64,000 bases of DNA from Stenotrophomonas indicatrix (GCA_041545745.1 CP168152.1:2230001-2294000); one strand, 5' to 3'. Counted from the stretch's first letter, positions 1 through 8,704 are shown. Notes: generated from the letters alone by a model not told the origin. Made by a program: numbers and translations.

Positions 1-2
1 CC

Positions 3-62
3 GACCTGCCGCCGGTGCTGCTGGAGATCGAGTCACGGCGGGCGCGCGGCGAGCGCCCCTGA
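3..62 (+). CDS. C-terminal end of a gene cut by the window edge
   Basis: An open frame enters from the left edge and ends at a TGA at 60-62, reading DLPPVLLEIESRRARGERP. It stops 4 bp before the end of the convergent LysR gene. The DLPxxLLxxE tail resembles the C-terminus of some HAD-family hydrolases, including phosphonatase-like ones. That would suit the neighbouring LysR, which resembles phosphonate-linked regulators, but nineteen residues cannot establish it. Confidence 0.5.
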   Translation, partial: DLPPVLLEIESRRARGERP

Positions 63-66
63 AGCG

Positions 67-963
67 TCAAACAGCAGGCCGTTCGAGCTGGGCCTGGTGG
101 CGCACCAGCTCGATGGCGGTCTTGATCAGCGAAGAGCCCAGCCGCTTGTTGGGCACCACTAGGCTACTGCTGGCCTTCATGTCTTCGCTCATGATACGGC
201 GCGTCACGATGCCCTCGTGCGGCACGTGCTCGTCTTCGGCAACCACCGACACGCCAAGGCCCTGCGCCACTGCCTCACGTACCGATTCGCGACTGCCCAG
301 CTCATAGGCGACGCGGGCCGGAACGCCGGCATTCGCCAGTGCGTCCAGGAATAGTCGGCGCGTCAATGACCCCTCTTCCCGGATCACCAGCTCGTTGCCG
401 GCAAAGTCCATGACGGTCAGTGCGTCCTTGGCCGCCAATGGGTGGTGGCGAGGCAGAATGGCCATCAGCTCATACTGGTAATAATGGATTGCTTGCTGGC
501 CCGGCTGGGCACGCGGCTGCACGAAGAAGGCCATGTCCACCGCGTCGCTGTCCAGCAAGCCCTGCACACGGTCCGAGGCGGCAAAGATGACATTGACCTT
601 GATGTTGGGATAGATCACCCGAAGCTCGCGTAAGACACTGGAGACCCGTGCGGGGTTGACCGCCGCCACGTTCAGTTCGCCGCTCTGACTTGTGCTGTGT
701 GACAGCAGGATCAACTCGGCATCTTTCAGATGGCCCAGTACGGCACGAAAGGACGGCAACAGCGCCACGCCCAGATCGGTCAATCGGTTGTTTTCACGCT
801 GACGTTGGAAGAGCTTCGCGCCGCAGGCCTCTTCCAGCGCGCCGATATGACTGATCACCGATGGCTGGCTGGTCCCCAGCGCCTGCGCCGCAGCCTTGAA
901 GCTACGGTGTTGTGCCAGCGCGCAGAACGCCCGGACCTGGACAATCGTGAGGGATGGCTTCAT
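67..963 (-). CDS. LysR-family transcriptional regulator
   Basis: 298 aa, the usual LysR length. Residues 1-65 form the winged helix-turn-helix (SFKAAAQALGTSQPSVISHI). The rest is the substrate-binding fold, with a conserved stretch around 195-245 (REEGSLTRR, ELGSRESVREAVAQGLGV). That stretch is typical of LysR proteins linked to aminoethylphosphonate or other small-metabolite catabolism. It is a cytoplasmic DNA-binding regulator, and the inducer cannot be read from sequence. It converges on the gene truncated at the left edge and lies downstream of the BLUF gene on the same strand, with a 137-bp gap that probably holds its own promoter. Confidence 0.9.
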   Translation of the reverse strand: MKPSLTIVQVRAFCALAQHRSFKAAAQALGTSQPSVISHIGALEEACGAKLFQRQRENNRLTDLGVALLPSFRAVLGHLKDAELILLSHSTSQSGELNVAAVNPARVSSVLRELRVIYPNIKVNVIFAASDRVQGLLDSDAVDMAFFVQPRAQPGQQAIHYYQYELMAILPRHHPLAAKDALTVMDFAGNELVIREEGSLTRRLFLDALANAGVPARVAYELGSRESVREAVAQGLGVSVVAEDEHVPHEGIVTRRIMSEDMKASSSLVVPNKRLGSSLIKTAIELVRHQAQLERPAV

Positions 964-1100
964 GGCTGCATCGAGCCTGACAAGCCAACCATACTGACAG
1001 TGGAAGTTTGCAGTTATGCGACCGGGCCCCCTGATCAGGCGGTTCCAGTGCTGGAGGGACTATCAGCGCATTGGCCAGTACTGATCGGCGAACATGCGTC

Positions 1101-1550
1101 TCAGATCGCGGCGACCTGTTGTTTGACGGCGCCCAGCAACAGATCCATTCCGGAAGGGCCCTGCTCCGCGGTGCGCTCTCCTTGAGCGAAGTCGGTCCAG
1201 TCCGCTTTCGCTATCCGACCAAGTTCGTGGAGTTCGGCTGGCAGCCACCGCATTGGCCAAAACGGCAGCCTGCGATGGCCCACCCTTCCTCGCTGCAGTT
1301 CGACCAGACCCGTATGGCTGCTCGCGCCGATGACCCTTGAATAGGCCACCGACAGCCCGTCTTCGGGCCCTTCAAGATATTGGAGAAAGTGCTCTCCATC
1401 GAAAAGCAGGACCCCGGTCACGCCAGCGTTCCGATTGAAACGCGCGGCATCGTCAACAATGGCGCACAGCCTCCCTTCCGTTTGGCCCAGTCCGTCTGCA
1501 GCGATTTCGCGGATCGCCTCGCTTGCATAAGCCACGGCCCTGATAGGCAT
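1101..1550 (-). CDS. BLUF-domain blue-light photoreceptor, copy 1
   Basis: 149 aa short BLUF protein. The expected flavin-site residues are present: Tyr8 in RAVAYAS, Asn39 in ARFNRNAG and Gln57 in HFLQYLEGP. The Tyr-to-Asn spacing is about seven residues longer than in AppA. The domain binds FAD non-covalently and senses blue light; no output domain is attached, so it must signal through a partner. The ATG at 1550 is preceded by GGAGA at good spacing, and the same MPIRA start is found in the second copy at 9943. It is divergent from a small zinc-ribbon gene at 1728, an arrangement repeated at 9.4-10.4 kb. Confidence 0.88.
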   Translation of the reverse strand: MPIRAVAYASEAIREIAADGLGQTEGRLCAIVDDAARFNRNAGVTGVLLFDGEHFLQYLEGPEDGLSVAYSRVIGASSHTGLVELQRGRVGHRRLPFWPMRWLPAELHELGRIAKADWTDFAQGERTAEQGPSGMDLLLGAVKQQVAAI

Positions 1551-1727
1551 CGAAATCTCCTTGCAGGTGGCCCTACAGACTAGCCAAAGCCCTCTGGCGA
1601 ATACAGTGATGTGTACGTAGGAAACAAAACAATTCAGGGAAATGTGAAGATGAACTGGCGGCCTCGTCACACTCTCTCGCGTGAATGAGTCTGCAAACTC
1701 TGCCCATCCGTTCGGGGATACACACCC

Positions 1728-1997
1728 ATGCCTGATACCGGCCATTTCTATGTGCTTGCGCTGGACTATACCGCCGACGAACAGGGGCGAATCAAGAACG
1801 TCAATACGATCACAGTCCGTTGCAACCATTGCCGCCATGTTTCCCGCGCCGAAGCGGGGCTGGAACCTATTTCGGGCGGGACATTATTGACGTGCGGCAA
1901 GTGTGGGGCTCGCCAGGCAGTAAGCAATGCCCGATTGGTGGAGTGCGACCATATCCTCGGCCGAGGCGGGGACGCGCCGAGCGCCATCGAGCGCTGA
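1728..1997 (+). CDS. Small zinc-ribbon protein divergent from BLUF, copy 1
   Basis: 89 aa with two CxxC knuckles (CNHC near residue 32 and CGKC near 56) separated by a Gly-Gly turn, which suggests a zinc-ribbon fold. I do not recognise a named family. The N-terminal half (MPDTGHFYVLALDY, VNTITVRC) and the motif ARQAVSNARL are shared with the protein at 10148. Both copies sit head-to-head with a BLUF gene, so a shared light-related function is a reasonable inference. The stop codon overlaps a possible ATG of the next gene (TGATG at 1995-1999). Confidence 0.75.
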   Translation: MPDTGHFYVLALDYTADEQGRIKNVNTITVRCNHCRHVSRAEAGLEPISGGTLLTCGKCGARQAVSNARLVECDHILGRGGDAPSAIER

Positions 1998-2014
1998 TGC
2001 TTCCCGGAAACGCC

Positions 2015-2650
2015 ATGGTTCTGTTCAAATTCAAGCCGCTGGCCCAGCTGGCCCATCTGCTCGATATCATCGTCAACGAGCGCCTCTACTGCCATCATTA
2101 TGAGGAGCTCAACGATCCCTTCGAGGGTCAGTTCGAGCGCATGGTCGGGCGCGGCGCTGTACGTCGTGATTTCGGTACCGCCGGTGAGCTGGATCGGGAG
2201 GTGCCCACGCGCATCTGCAGCTTGAGCCGCTGCTGCGACGACGTTCGCATGTGGTCGTTGTACGCGGGGAGCTTTGCCGGTGTCGCCGTGCAACTCGAAC
2301 TGGACCCGGCCCATCTCCCCCTGTATCCGGTGCGCTACGCCAACCGCCTGCCCGCCATCGATGTCGCCTGCGGGCCCGACGCCGCCCTGCGTGCGTTGAC
2401 CACCAAGACATCGCACTGGCGCTATGAAAAGGAATGGCGGTTGCTCAGTCCGGAATCCAGGATCGAGGTGCCCGGCGCGGTGCGTCGCGTCATCCTCGGC
2501 ATGCGCATGCCATCCGAGGTGATCGACATCATCAGCCAAGTGGCGCACCCCCACACCGATGTCCGCATGGCCGAGCTCGACCCGGCGGGTACGTGCATTG
2601 TCATGGGCGGCCGCCCAACCCGTCCACAGCCGTCGCTGCAGACGGCATGA
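2015..2650 (+). CDS. DUF2971-family protein
   Basis: 211 aa. The start reads LFKFKPLAQL with CHHYEELNDPFEG shortly after, matching the usual DUF2971 opening (LYKY, then a phenyl/asparagine-rich NDPFE motif). Later motifs SLSRCCDDVRMWSLYA and YEKEWRLL also fit. The biochemical role of DUF2971 is unknown; members are often near phage-defence or stress genes. I chose ATG 2015 because it has GGAAA upstream and gives a family-like N-terminus. ATG 1997 overlaps the previous stop (TGATG) and is an alternative that would couple translation to the zinc-ribbon gene. Confidence 0.75.
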   Translation: MVLFKFKPLAQLAHLLDIIVNERLYCHHYEELNDPFEGQFERMVGRGAVRRDFGTAGELDREVPTRICSLSRCCDDVRMWSLYAGSFAGVAVQLELDPAHLPLYPVRYANRLPAIDVACGPDAALRALTTKTSHWRYEKEWRLLSPESRIEVPGAVRRVILGMRMPSEVIDIISQVAHPHTDVRMAELDPAGTCIVMGGRPTRPQPSLQTA

Positions 2651-2672
2651 GGCGCGCCAGCAGCGGCATGGG

Positions 2673-3596
2673 TCAGCCCTGCAGCAGGCCCGACAATGAC
2701 CGGTGCGACGCCACCCCCGCCAAGGCGCCCTCGCCCACCGCCAGAGAAATGTTGCCCGCCATGCGCGCGCAGTCTCCGCAGGCAAATACGCCTGGAATGG
2801 TGGTCTGCTTGCTTGAGTCAGTGGTGATGCACCCTTCGCTCTGCAGGTCACAGCCAAGCTGCGCAGCGAGGGGGGTGGACAGTTGAGTCTGCGTGACGAT
2901 GAACAGCGCCGCCAGGCTGACTGTGCGGCCACCTGCCAGTTCCACATCTGCCTCACCTGTAATGCGCTCGATCAGGTCGCCTACTACTCGAATCCCTCTG
3001 CCGTGCAGCCTGGCATCCGGCGCTGGCGGCAATGTCCCATTGCGGAACAGTACCACCGACCCCCAATCGCAGAGCAGCACGGCTTCGGTCTGCGCTTCCG
3101 CCTCGGCATTGTGCTGCGCCAGCACGCCCAGTGGTCTGTCCGGCAACTCGTAGCCATGGCAGTAGGGGCAATGCAGTACGGTCTTCCCCCAGCGCTCGGC
3201 AAGCCCGCTGACGGTAGGCAGGCGATCAACCACTCCATGGGCCAGCACAAGCCGACGGGCGCGCACGCTGGTGCCACCGTCGAGCAACACGCTGAAGTCA
3301 CCGATACGACCCCACGCACGGCGCGCGGTACCGTTGAACCAATGCAGCCCGGGATAGCGCAGCAACTGCTGCCGGGACGTCTGCAGCAGCGCAGGGGTTG
3401 CCGAACCGTCCTGGCCGAGGAATCCGTGCGAGACGGCAGCAGGGTTGTTGCGTGGATGGCCGGCATCGATGACCAGCACGCAGCGACGCGCTCTCGCCAA
3501 CTGCAGCGCCGCCGACATTCCTGCGAAGCTGCCGCCAATGACGACCGCGTCATAGGACGGGAGGGGCGGTTCGTTGCTGGATGGAAGAGAAGCCAA
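2673..3596 (-). CDS. Thioredoxin-reductase-like NAD(P)/FAD oxidoreductase
   Basis: About 307 aa from a TTG start at 3594-3596, preceded by GGA at 6 bp. No ATG lies closer to the domain, and this length fits the family. An N-terminal Rossmann motif (DAVVIGGSFAGMSAALQLA) binds FAD. The redox pair is in HCPYCHGYE near residue 137, and a C-terminal FAD motif reads GVFACGDCARM. Such single-domain enzymes reduce thioredoxin-like partners or small disulfides in the cytoplasm; the partner here is unknown. Longer ATG-initiated frames reach 3788 but add low-complexity residues with no homology signal. Confidence 0.85.
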   Translation of the reverse strand: MASLPSSNEPPLPSYDAVVIGGSFAGMSAALQLARARRCVLVIDAGHPRNNPAAVSHGFLGQDGSATPALLQTSRQQLLRYPGLHWFNGTARRAWGRIGDFSVLLDGGTSVRARRLVLAHGVVDRLPTVSGLAERWGKTVLHCPYCHGYELPDRPLGVLAQHNAEAEAQTEAVLLCDWGSVVLFRNGTLPPAPDARLHGRGIRVVGDLIERITGEADVELAGGRTVSLAALFIVTQTQLSTPLAAQLGCDLQSEGCITTDSSKQTTIPGVFACGDCARMAGNISLAVGEGALAGVASHRSLSGLLQG

Positions 3597-3819
3597 TGGC
3601 GTTCCAGGGCAGACGGCGGCGGATGACCAAGACCCTCCCACTTCGTACCTCAAGGCAGTGAGAAACCGCAGTGAAGCCCGCGCAACGCACACATGCGCGT
3701 GGCTGTTAGGGAGCCGTGAGCGCCGCGCTGTGCTGTCCCACCCGCCCACGACCTTGGCATCGCGCCGATGTGAACCGGGCCAGTGCAAGCTGAATATCCC
3801 CGATGAGAGGAGGTGGTCG

Positions 3820-4398
3820 ATGAAGTCCCGCTATGCGATTTCCCTCTGTATTGCCGCTTTTGCGCTGTCTCCCGCATCTGCCGTTGCCGGCCCGGAGGCG
3901 GCGGCGGGCGCCGCGCCGCTTGGCCGGGAAGCCCCGGTGGGACGTGGCCAGGAGGCAGCCCTTGGCACGCTCTCAACCATCAACGCTGGCGAAATCGATG
4001 CCGGTCGCCTTGCTCTGATGCACGCCCTCGATGCGCGGGTACGGGACTATGCGCAACGGATGATCGATGAGCACACCAGCAACAACCGTCAGTTGGCCAC
4101 GTGGAAGAGCGACGGGGCCGCACTGCAGGCGCAGGCAGAACGGGCGGAGGGAAAAAAAACACTGGCGATGCTGCAGCAAGCGCAGGGCCCGGCATTCGAC
4201 GGCGCCTATCTGCAGGCCATGGTGCGGGACCATCAGCGGGCGCTGCAGACGCTGGATTCCAGCCTGATCCCGGCCGCACACGACCCCGACGTCGCCGGCT
4301 TCCTGCGGGTCTCTCGTTTGCATGTTGACGATCACCTGAAGCAGGCACAGGAACTGCTATCCCAGTTGGGCGTAAAGAACCCGGAGACGGCACGATGA
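3820..4398 (+). CDS. Secreted DUF4142 (ferritin-like) protein
   Basis: 192 aa with a signal peptide (cleavage near ASAVAG, residue 24) followed by a helical DUF4142 domain. The conserved pieces ALDARVRDYAQRMIDEH and LHVDDHLKQAQELL supply His/Glu residues, a four-helix pattern like ferritins. It is predicted periplasmic or surface-attached and is common in stress loci of Pseudomonas and Xanthomonadaceae. A strong AGGAGG sits 6 bp before ATG 3820, which outweighs longer frames. Its stop overlaps ATG 4395 (ATGA), so translation is probably coupled to the next small frame. Confidence 0.88.
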   Translation: MKSRYAISLCIAAFALSPASAVAGPEAAAGAAPLGREAPVGRGQEAALGTLSTINAGEIDAGRLALMHALDARVRDYAQRMIDEHTSNNRQLATWKSDGAALQAQAERAEGKKTLAMLQQAQGPAFDGAYLQAMVRDHQRALQTLDSSLIPAAHDPDVAGFLRVSRLHVDDHLKQAQELLSQLGVKNPETAR

Positions 4399-4534
4399 CA
4401 AGGTTGTTGGAACGCGTGCATACCCACACAGCGTCGCCGCGTCCGCGCCCGATGAGCCTGCGCAGCAGGGCCGCAAGCGGCCGGCACCCGATGCGGCAAA
4501 GAAGAACGGGGGCGCCAAGGGAGGTGAGCAGTGA
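4395..4534 (+). pseudogene. Small basic ORF, apparently frameshifted
   Basis: ATG 4395 overlaps the DUF4142 stop. Its frame starts MTRLLERVHTHTASPRPRP. The neighbouring frame then reads DEPAQQGRKRPAPDAAKKNG and stops at TGA 4532-4534, which itself overlaps the GTG start of the permease gene. That second frame has no start codon of its own. One extra C in the CCC run near 4450 would join the two into a 46-residue Lys/Arg/Gln-rich protein with overlaps at both ends. I infer a single-base deletion or sequencing error. Confidence 0.45.
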
Positions 4535-4890
4535 TCCGACGTGCGTTCGCCCGCGCGGCATCTGCCACCGCACGCCTGTCAGGCAGCTTGAATGACACCT
4601 GGCAGCTGGTGATCAACACCGGTACCACGATCGTGATATTCCTTATGGTATTCCTGATCCAGCACACCCAGAACGCAGACACTGCGGCGTTGCACATCAA
4701 ACTGGACGAGTTGATCCGGGTCAGCAGGGATGCCAACCAGGAGCTTCTCAATCTGGAGGCGATGGAGCCAACCCACCTCGAGGATATCCGGCAGCGGTAT
4801 GAGGCACTGGCTCGCACGGCTGCCGATATCAAGACCAAGAAGGAACGCTGCATGCCACGCGCCGCCCGCGGGCACGTGGCCGAGAACTGA
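4531..4890 (+). CDS. Low-affinity iron permease family protein lacking its first membrane helix
   Basis: 119 aa from GTG 4531. The core DTWQLVINTGTTIVIFLMVF plus LIQHTQNADTAALHIKLDEL matches the family PF04120 closely. Relatives have an extra transmembrane segment between the N-terminal amphipathic helix and DTWQ; here MIRRAFARAASATARLSGSL runs straight into NDTWQ, so about 30 residues appear deleted. A single predicted membrane helix remains. Transport of Fe2+ is doubtful even in full-length members, so I call only the family. The start overlaps the upstream stop (GTGA). Confidence 0.75.
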   Translation: MIRRAFARAASATARLSGSLNDTWQLVINTGTTIVIFLMVFLIQHTQNADTAALHIKLDELIRVSRDANQELLNLEAMEPTHLEDIRQRYEALARTAADIKTKKERCMPRAARGHVAEN

Positions 4891-4911
4891 CCGCGCGCCC
4901 CGGAGCTATCC

Positions 4912-5481
4912 ATGCAACAGCCGACCGCCCTGCTCATCATCGACCTTTTCAGCCTTTTCGATTTCCCGCAGGGGCGCCAGCTGGCTCCGCTCGCCGAGCA
5001 GGCAGCGCTTCAAACCGCCAATCTACGCGCGGCGTTCGACGCGCGAGGGCTGCCGGTAATCTACGCCAATGATAATTTCGGTAACTGGAAGCAGGACTTC
5101 CCGCAGCTGGTCGAGGCGTGCCGGCAGAAGGGTGGCGAGCCGGCCAGGATCGCCGCCCAGTTGGCTCCACGGCCGGGGCACTACTTCATCCTGAAGCCCA
5201 AGCACTCCGCATTCCTGGCCACGCCCCTGCCGGTGCTGCTGGCCAAGCTTGGCATCAGCCGCCTGGTACTGGCGGGCATGGCCCTGGATTCATGCGTTCT
5301 GGCCACCGCCGTGGATGCGAACTCACGCGAGTACCGCACCGTGGTCGCGTGGGAGGCGACGGCAGCGCTCCCGGACCGGCGGCAGCCGGCGTTGCAGACG
5401 CTGCAGCGTTCCGGTGTGGCTGAGGTGCTCAGCAATCGCCAGGTGTTGGCACTGCTGCCATCGACCACCACGAACGGTTAG
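4912..5481 (+). CDS. Isochorismatase-family cysteine hydrolase
   Basis: 189 aa, typical for the family. The putative triad is Asp11 (ALLIIDLFSLF), Lys95 or Lys97 (ILKPKHSAF) and Cys128 (GMALDSCVLATAVDAN). These cytoplasmic enzymes hydrolyse amides or vinyl ethers such as nicotinamide, isochorismate or carbamates; the substrate is not evident. It begins 21 bp after the permease gene and so probably shares its transcript. Confidence 0.88.
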   Translation: MQQPTALLIIDLFSLFDFPQGRQLAPLAEQAALQTANLRAAFDARGLPVIYANDNFGNWKQDFPQLVEACRQKGGEPARIAAQLAPRPGHYFILKPKHSAFLATPLPVLLAKLGISRLVLAGMALDSCVLATAVDANSREYRTVVAWEATAALPDRRQPALQTLQRSGVAEVLSNRQVLALLPSTTTNG

Positions 5482-5762
5482 CGCATCTGCGCGACGACGA
5501 AGGACGCGGCAATCGTCGCGGGGTGATCCATTGCGCGTCAGCGCGCCGTCTTCGCAACACAGCGTCGCTGTGGATGTGTACTGGATGGCTGTGTCATGGA
5601 ACCAGCAGTAACGAAGCACGCACGCGCTGACGTCGAAACCACATGATGATGAATCCGCCACGCAATGACAGCACCTTGGCGAACGCGCTACCGGCTTCTA
5701 CACGCAGATGTGGAAGATGGACATGCCGCCACTGGGGCGGCGTCAACTACGGAGTTTTTTTT

Positions 5763-6065
5763 ATGGCCAACCAGAACCAGAATCAAAACCAGGGCAGCAA
5801 CCGCGGTTTCGCCTCGATGGACGAAGACAAGCAGCGCGAGATCGCCGCCAAGGGCGGGCGTGCCGCGCATGAGTCTGGCAATGCTCATGAGTTCAGTTCC
5901 GAAGAAGCACGCGAAGCCGGCCGCAAGGGCGGCGAAGCAGTCAGCCAGGATCGCCAGCACATGGCCGACATCGGCCGCGAGGGCGGCCAGTCGCGTGGTG
6001 GCAACCAGGGCCAGCAGGAGCAGCAGCAGCGCGGTGGTGGCAACCGCGGCGGCCAGCAGCGCTGA
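5763..6065 (+). CDS. KGG-repeat stress-induced protein (YciG-like)
   Basis: 100 aa, hydrophilic. It carries KGG motifs: FASMDEDKQREIAAKGGRAA, EAREAGRKGGEAVS and a degenerate IGREGGQS. An Asn/Gln-rich N-terminus (NQNQNQNQG) and Gly/Gln/Arg-rich tail (GGGNRGGQQR) flank them. Relatives such as YciG are RpoS-dependent or desiccation-induced, function unknown. GGAG lies about 8 bp before ATG 5763. A strong terminator follows at 6090. The 280 bp upstream hold no convincing gene and probably contain the promoter. Confidence 0.9.
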   Translation: MANQNQNQNQGSNRGFASMDEDKQREIAAKGGRAAHESGNAHEFSSEEAREAGRKGGEAVSQDRQHMADIGREGGQSRGGNQGQQEQQQRGGGNRGGQQR

Positions 6066-6089
6066 GCGGCGCAGTGGGTAACGGCAGCG

Positions 6090-6120
6090 GCGGGCGGACT
6101 TCGGTCCGCCCGCTTTGTTT
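6090..6120 (+). terminator. Rho-independent terminator after the KGG gene
   Basis: A perfect 10-bp stem (GCGGGCGGAC / GTCCGCCCGC) with a TTCG loop is followed by TTTGTTT, 25 bp after the KGG stop codon. Confidence 0.93.
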
Positions 6121-6174
6121 GCGGTATCACGATGCTGGCCCGCGCACGAGTGTTGCCGTATGTGATTTCGACCA

Positions 6175-7671
6175 TCAAGGCGCCAGCGGCGACAGACCTT
6201 CGCTGGCAGGCCCTTCCAGCAACTGCCCGGTGGCACTGAACCGGCTTCCGTGGCAGGGGCAATCCCAGGTGCGCTCATGCCCGTTCCACTGCACAAGACA
6301 CTTGAGATGCGGGCACAACGGGGAGAGCACATGCAGATCGCCTGCATCATCCCGGTAGGCCGCAGTCCGCTTTCCGCCGATGTCCAGCAGAGCGCCCTCG
6401 CCTGCCGGCAACGACTCGGCCGCTCCCTCGCTGGACCGCGGGAGACGATCGCCGACAAAATGCTTCATCACGGTCGCGTTTGTCCGCAGCCATCCGCCGG
6501 CCGATCGAAGCGGGGTGAACCGCATTGGGCTCAGCTGTCGCGCGGCCTCTTCGTGGACACCTTGAATGCCCTGCTCGATGACACTGGCGGCCACACCCGC
6601 CCAACCCAGCCCATCAGGACCGAAACCGGTGGCAACCCATACGTTGTCGTGTGCGCTGTTGCCTATGTATGGAAGCCGGTCGGCTGCACGGAACTGCTGT
6701 GCAGACCAGATGATGGGCTCACCCTGCAGCTGGAAATACCGTCGCGCGTCCTCGACCAGACGCCACCCGGGGTCTGCGACCGGGGTCTCTCCAGCCCGAT
6801 GCGTTTCCCCGACCAGTACCAGCCAACTGCGGCCGTCTGCGCCAGTGCCACCGCGCAGCGAACGATGCCGGTCGGCGATCCAGTGGATGCCTGGCGCTGG
6901 GGCCACGGCAACCGGTGCAGCCATCGCGTATTCCCGGTGGACCTCCATCTCGGCCTGCACCAGGTTGAATCCTGATGGGGAATGCGTGGCAAGCACGAAG
7001 TGCGCGGCACGGATGGTATCGCCGGTCCCGGTGCGCGCGACGCCGGCGCCGGCGTCAATGGTCGCCACCCTGGTGCCGGCGTGGATGCGGACACGTCCCG
7101 CAAGTCGCGATGCCAGGCCCTGGCAGAACGCCAGCGGGTCCAGCTGCGCTTGATCGGGGATGGTGAACGAATGCCCCAGCGCGAAGGGAAGGCCGAAGGG
7201 ATGGTGGGCGCAGCGCAGGCCGGCGCGCTGGTAGGCCTGCAGTTCCCGGTCAAACCTGAGCGTGGCCTCCGCATCCCGCTGCTGGATGCCGTATTGCATC
7301 GGCACCCTGCTGAAGCCGCATTCCAGATCATAACGGTGCACCAGCGCTTCGATGGAGCGCAGTGACTGTCCGCGCCACTGCACCACCCTTCTCGCCACTC
7401 CACTGCCCCAACGGCTCACCAGATCGGCCATCCGCGATACCGGTGCGTAGAGGTTGCCGGTGGATTGTGCGGTATTGCGGCCGCCAACCGGGCCGGCATC
7501 GACGAGCAGAACATCCAAGCCTGCGTCGGCCAACCGGGCGGCGGTGAGCAGGCCAGTGATGCCTGCACCAACAATGAGCACATCAGCGCGTGCCGGCCCC
7601 GCCAGAGGTGGGAACGGTCGTGTCTGACCGTAGTGCCGCCAGAGGCTGCCGCGAAGGGAAGGTTGGCTCAT
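6175..7671 (-). CDS. FAD-dependent oxidoreductase with C-terminal Rieske domain
   Basis: About 498 aa. An N-terminal DAO fold with ADVLIVGAGITGLLTAARLA binds FAD. The C-terminus carries a Rieske [2Fe-2S] motif, CPH then, after 15 residues, CPCHGSRF, at about residues 455-480. The fusion resembles YhfW-type oxidoreductases; the substrate is unknown and the location is cytoplasmic. I chose ATG 7671 (MSQPSLRGS) because GGAG lies 9 bp upstream; in-frame ATGs at 7677 and 7686 are alternatives. It lies downstream of the Mn-catalase and DUF892 genes on the same strand and may share their transcript. Confidence 0.87.
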   Translation of the reverse strand: MSQPSLRGSLWRHYGQTRPFPPLAGPARADVLIVGAGITGLLTAARLADAGLDVLLVDAGPVGGRNTAQSTGNLYAPVSRMADLVSRWGSGVARRVVQWRGQSLRSIEALVHRYDLECGFSRVPMQYGIQQRDAEATLRFDRELQAYQRAGLRCAHHPFGLPFALGHSFTIPDQAQLDPLAFCQGLASRLAGRVRIHAGTRVATIDAGAGVARTGTGDTIRAAHFVLATHSPSGFNLVQAEMEVHREYAMAAPVAVAPAPGIHWIADRHRSLRGGTGADGRSWLVLVGETHRAGETPVADPGWRLVEDARRYFQLQGEPIIWSAQQFRAADRLPYIGNSAHDNVWVATGFGPDGLGWAGVAASVIEQGIQGVHEEAARQLSPMRFTPLRSAGGWLRTNATVMKHFVGDRLPRSSEGAAESLPAGEGALLDIGGKRTAAYRDDAGDLHVLSPLCPHLKCLVQWNGHERTWDCPCHGSRFSATGQLLEGPASEGLSPLAP

Positions 7672-7764
7672 GAACATCGACTCCATGCAGGTTCTGCAGA
7701 TCAGTCCGCCTGTGCCCCGCCCCTGCCCCGGTCATCGGGCCATGTCCTGGCGGTGCGGTGGACG

Positions 7765-8667
7765 TCAGGGTTCGCGCGGCGGCAGATCGAGCGCCCCGGA
7801 GCCGGGGCCTGCGCCCAGCTCTGCGCCGGTCATCGGACGCAGAGCTGGGTCGGACAACGTCCGCAGTATCATTGCGTCTTCAGCTGCCTGCTCGCGCGGC
7901 GTCAGCCCGACCCCGTAGTCTCCGTCACCTCCGTCCAGCGCTGCCTGGGCTTCACGGTCGGTGACGCGTTCCCACAGTTCGCCGCTGTTCCAGCTTCCCT
8001 GCAGATCCTGCCCGCCCTGCGACATGTCCATATACAGATCGGTATAGGCCGGATCTCCCGGCAGCTTTCCAGGCGGGAAGTTCGGCTGCATGCTGTGCAG
8101 TGCCTTCTCGAACGACTTCATATGCGCGATCTCACGCGTCATCAGGAAGCGCAGCGCGTCCTTGATGCCCGGGTCACTGGTGATATTGATCAAACGCTCG
8201 TACACCAGCTTCGCACGCGCCTCGGCGGCGATGTTCGAGCGCAGGTCTGCACTGGGGTCGCCGATGCTGTCGACGTACGCCGCCGTCCACGGCACCCCAC
8301 TGGAGTTGACCAGAGCCGGCCCTCCGCCATACAGGATCTGCTCGGTATGGCTGGTGCTGTTCCGTCCCAGCTGCCGCATATCCTCGGCTTCCAGCATGGC
8401 CTCGGACTGCACCGCCTTAGGACCACGGTTGAGCATTGCGATGATGGTGCCGATGATCTCCAGGTGGCTGATCTCCTCGGTAGCGATATCCATCAACATA
8501 TCCTTGCGGCCCGCGTCGCACTCACCAAGGCCCTGGGTGAAATAGCGCATGGCGGCAGCCAGTTCGCCCTGCGGACCGCCGAACTGCTCGAGCATCAGCG
8601 TGGCGAGCTGCGGATCGGATTGACGAACGCGGACGGTGTACATCAGCTTCTTGTGATGAAAGAACAT
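7765..8667 (-). CDS. katN: Manganese catalase
   Basis: 300 aa, full length. It shows the di-manganese ligands of the ferritin-like fold: DIATEEISHLEIIGTI, AEARAKLVYERLINIT and TREIAHMKSFEKAL. It dismutates hydrogen peroxide to water and oxygen without heme. ATG 8667 (MFFHHKKLMYTV) has GGAG 7 bp upstream. It follows the DUF892 gene after 37 bp and is followed by the FAD/Rieske gene after 93 bp, which suggests a peroxide/stress operon. Confidence 0.93.
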   Translation of the reverse strand: MFFHHKKLMYTVRVRQSDPQLATLMLEQFGGPQGELAAAMRYFTQGLGECDAGRKDMLMDIATEEISHLEIIGTIIAMLNRGPKAVQSEAMLEAEDMRQLGRNSTSHTEQILYGGGPALVNSSGVPWTAAYVDSIGDPSADLRSNIAAEARAKLVYERLINITSDPGIKDALRFLMTREIAHMKSFEKALHSMQPNFPPGKLPGDPAYTDLYMDMSQGGQDLQGSWNSGELWERVTDREAQAALDGGDGDYGVGLTPREQAAEDAMILRTLSDPALRPMTGAELGAGPGSGALDLPPREP

Positions 8668-8704
8668 GGTCGGTCTCCTGTGCGTGCAACAACGGGCATC
8701 ACGG

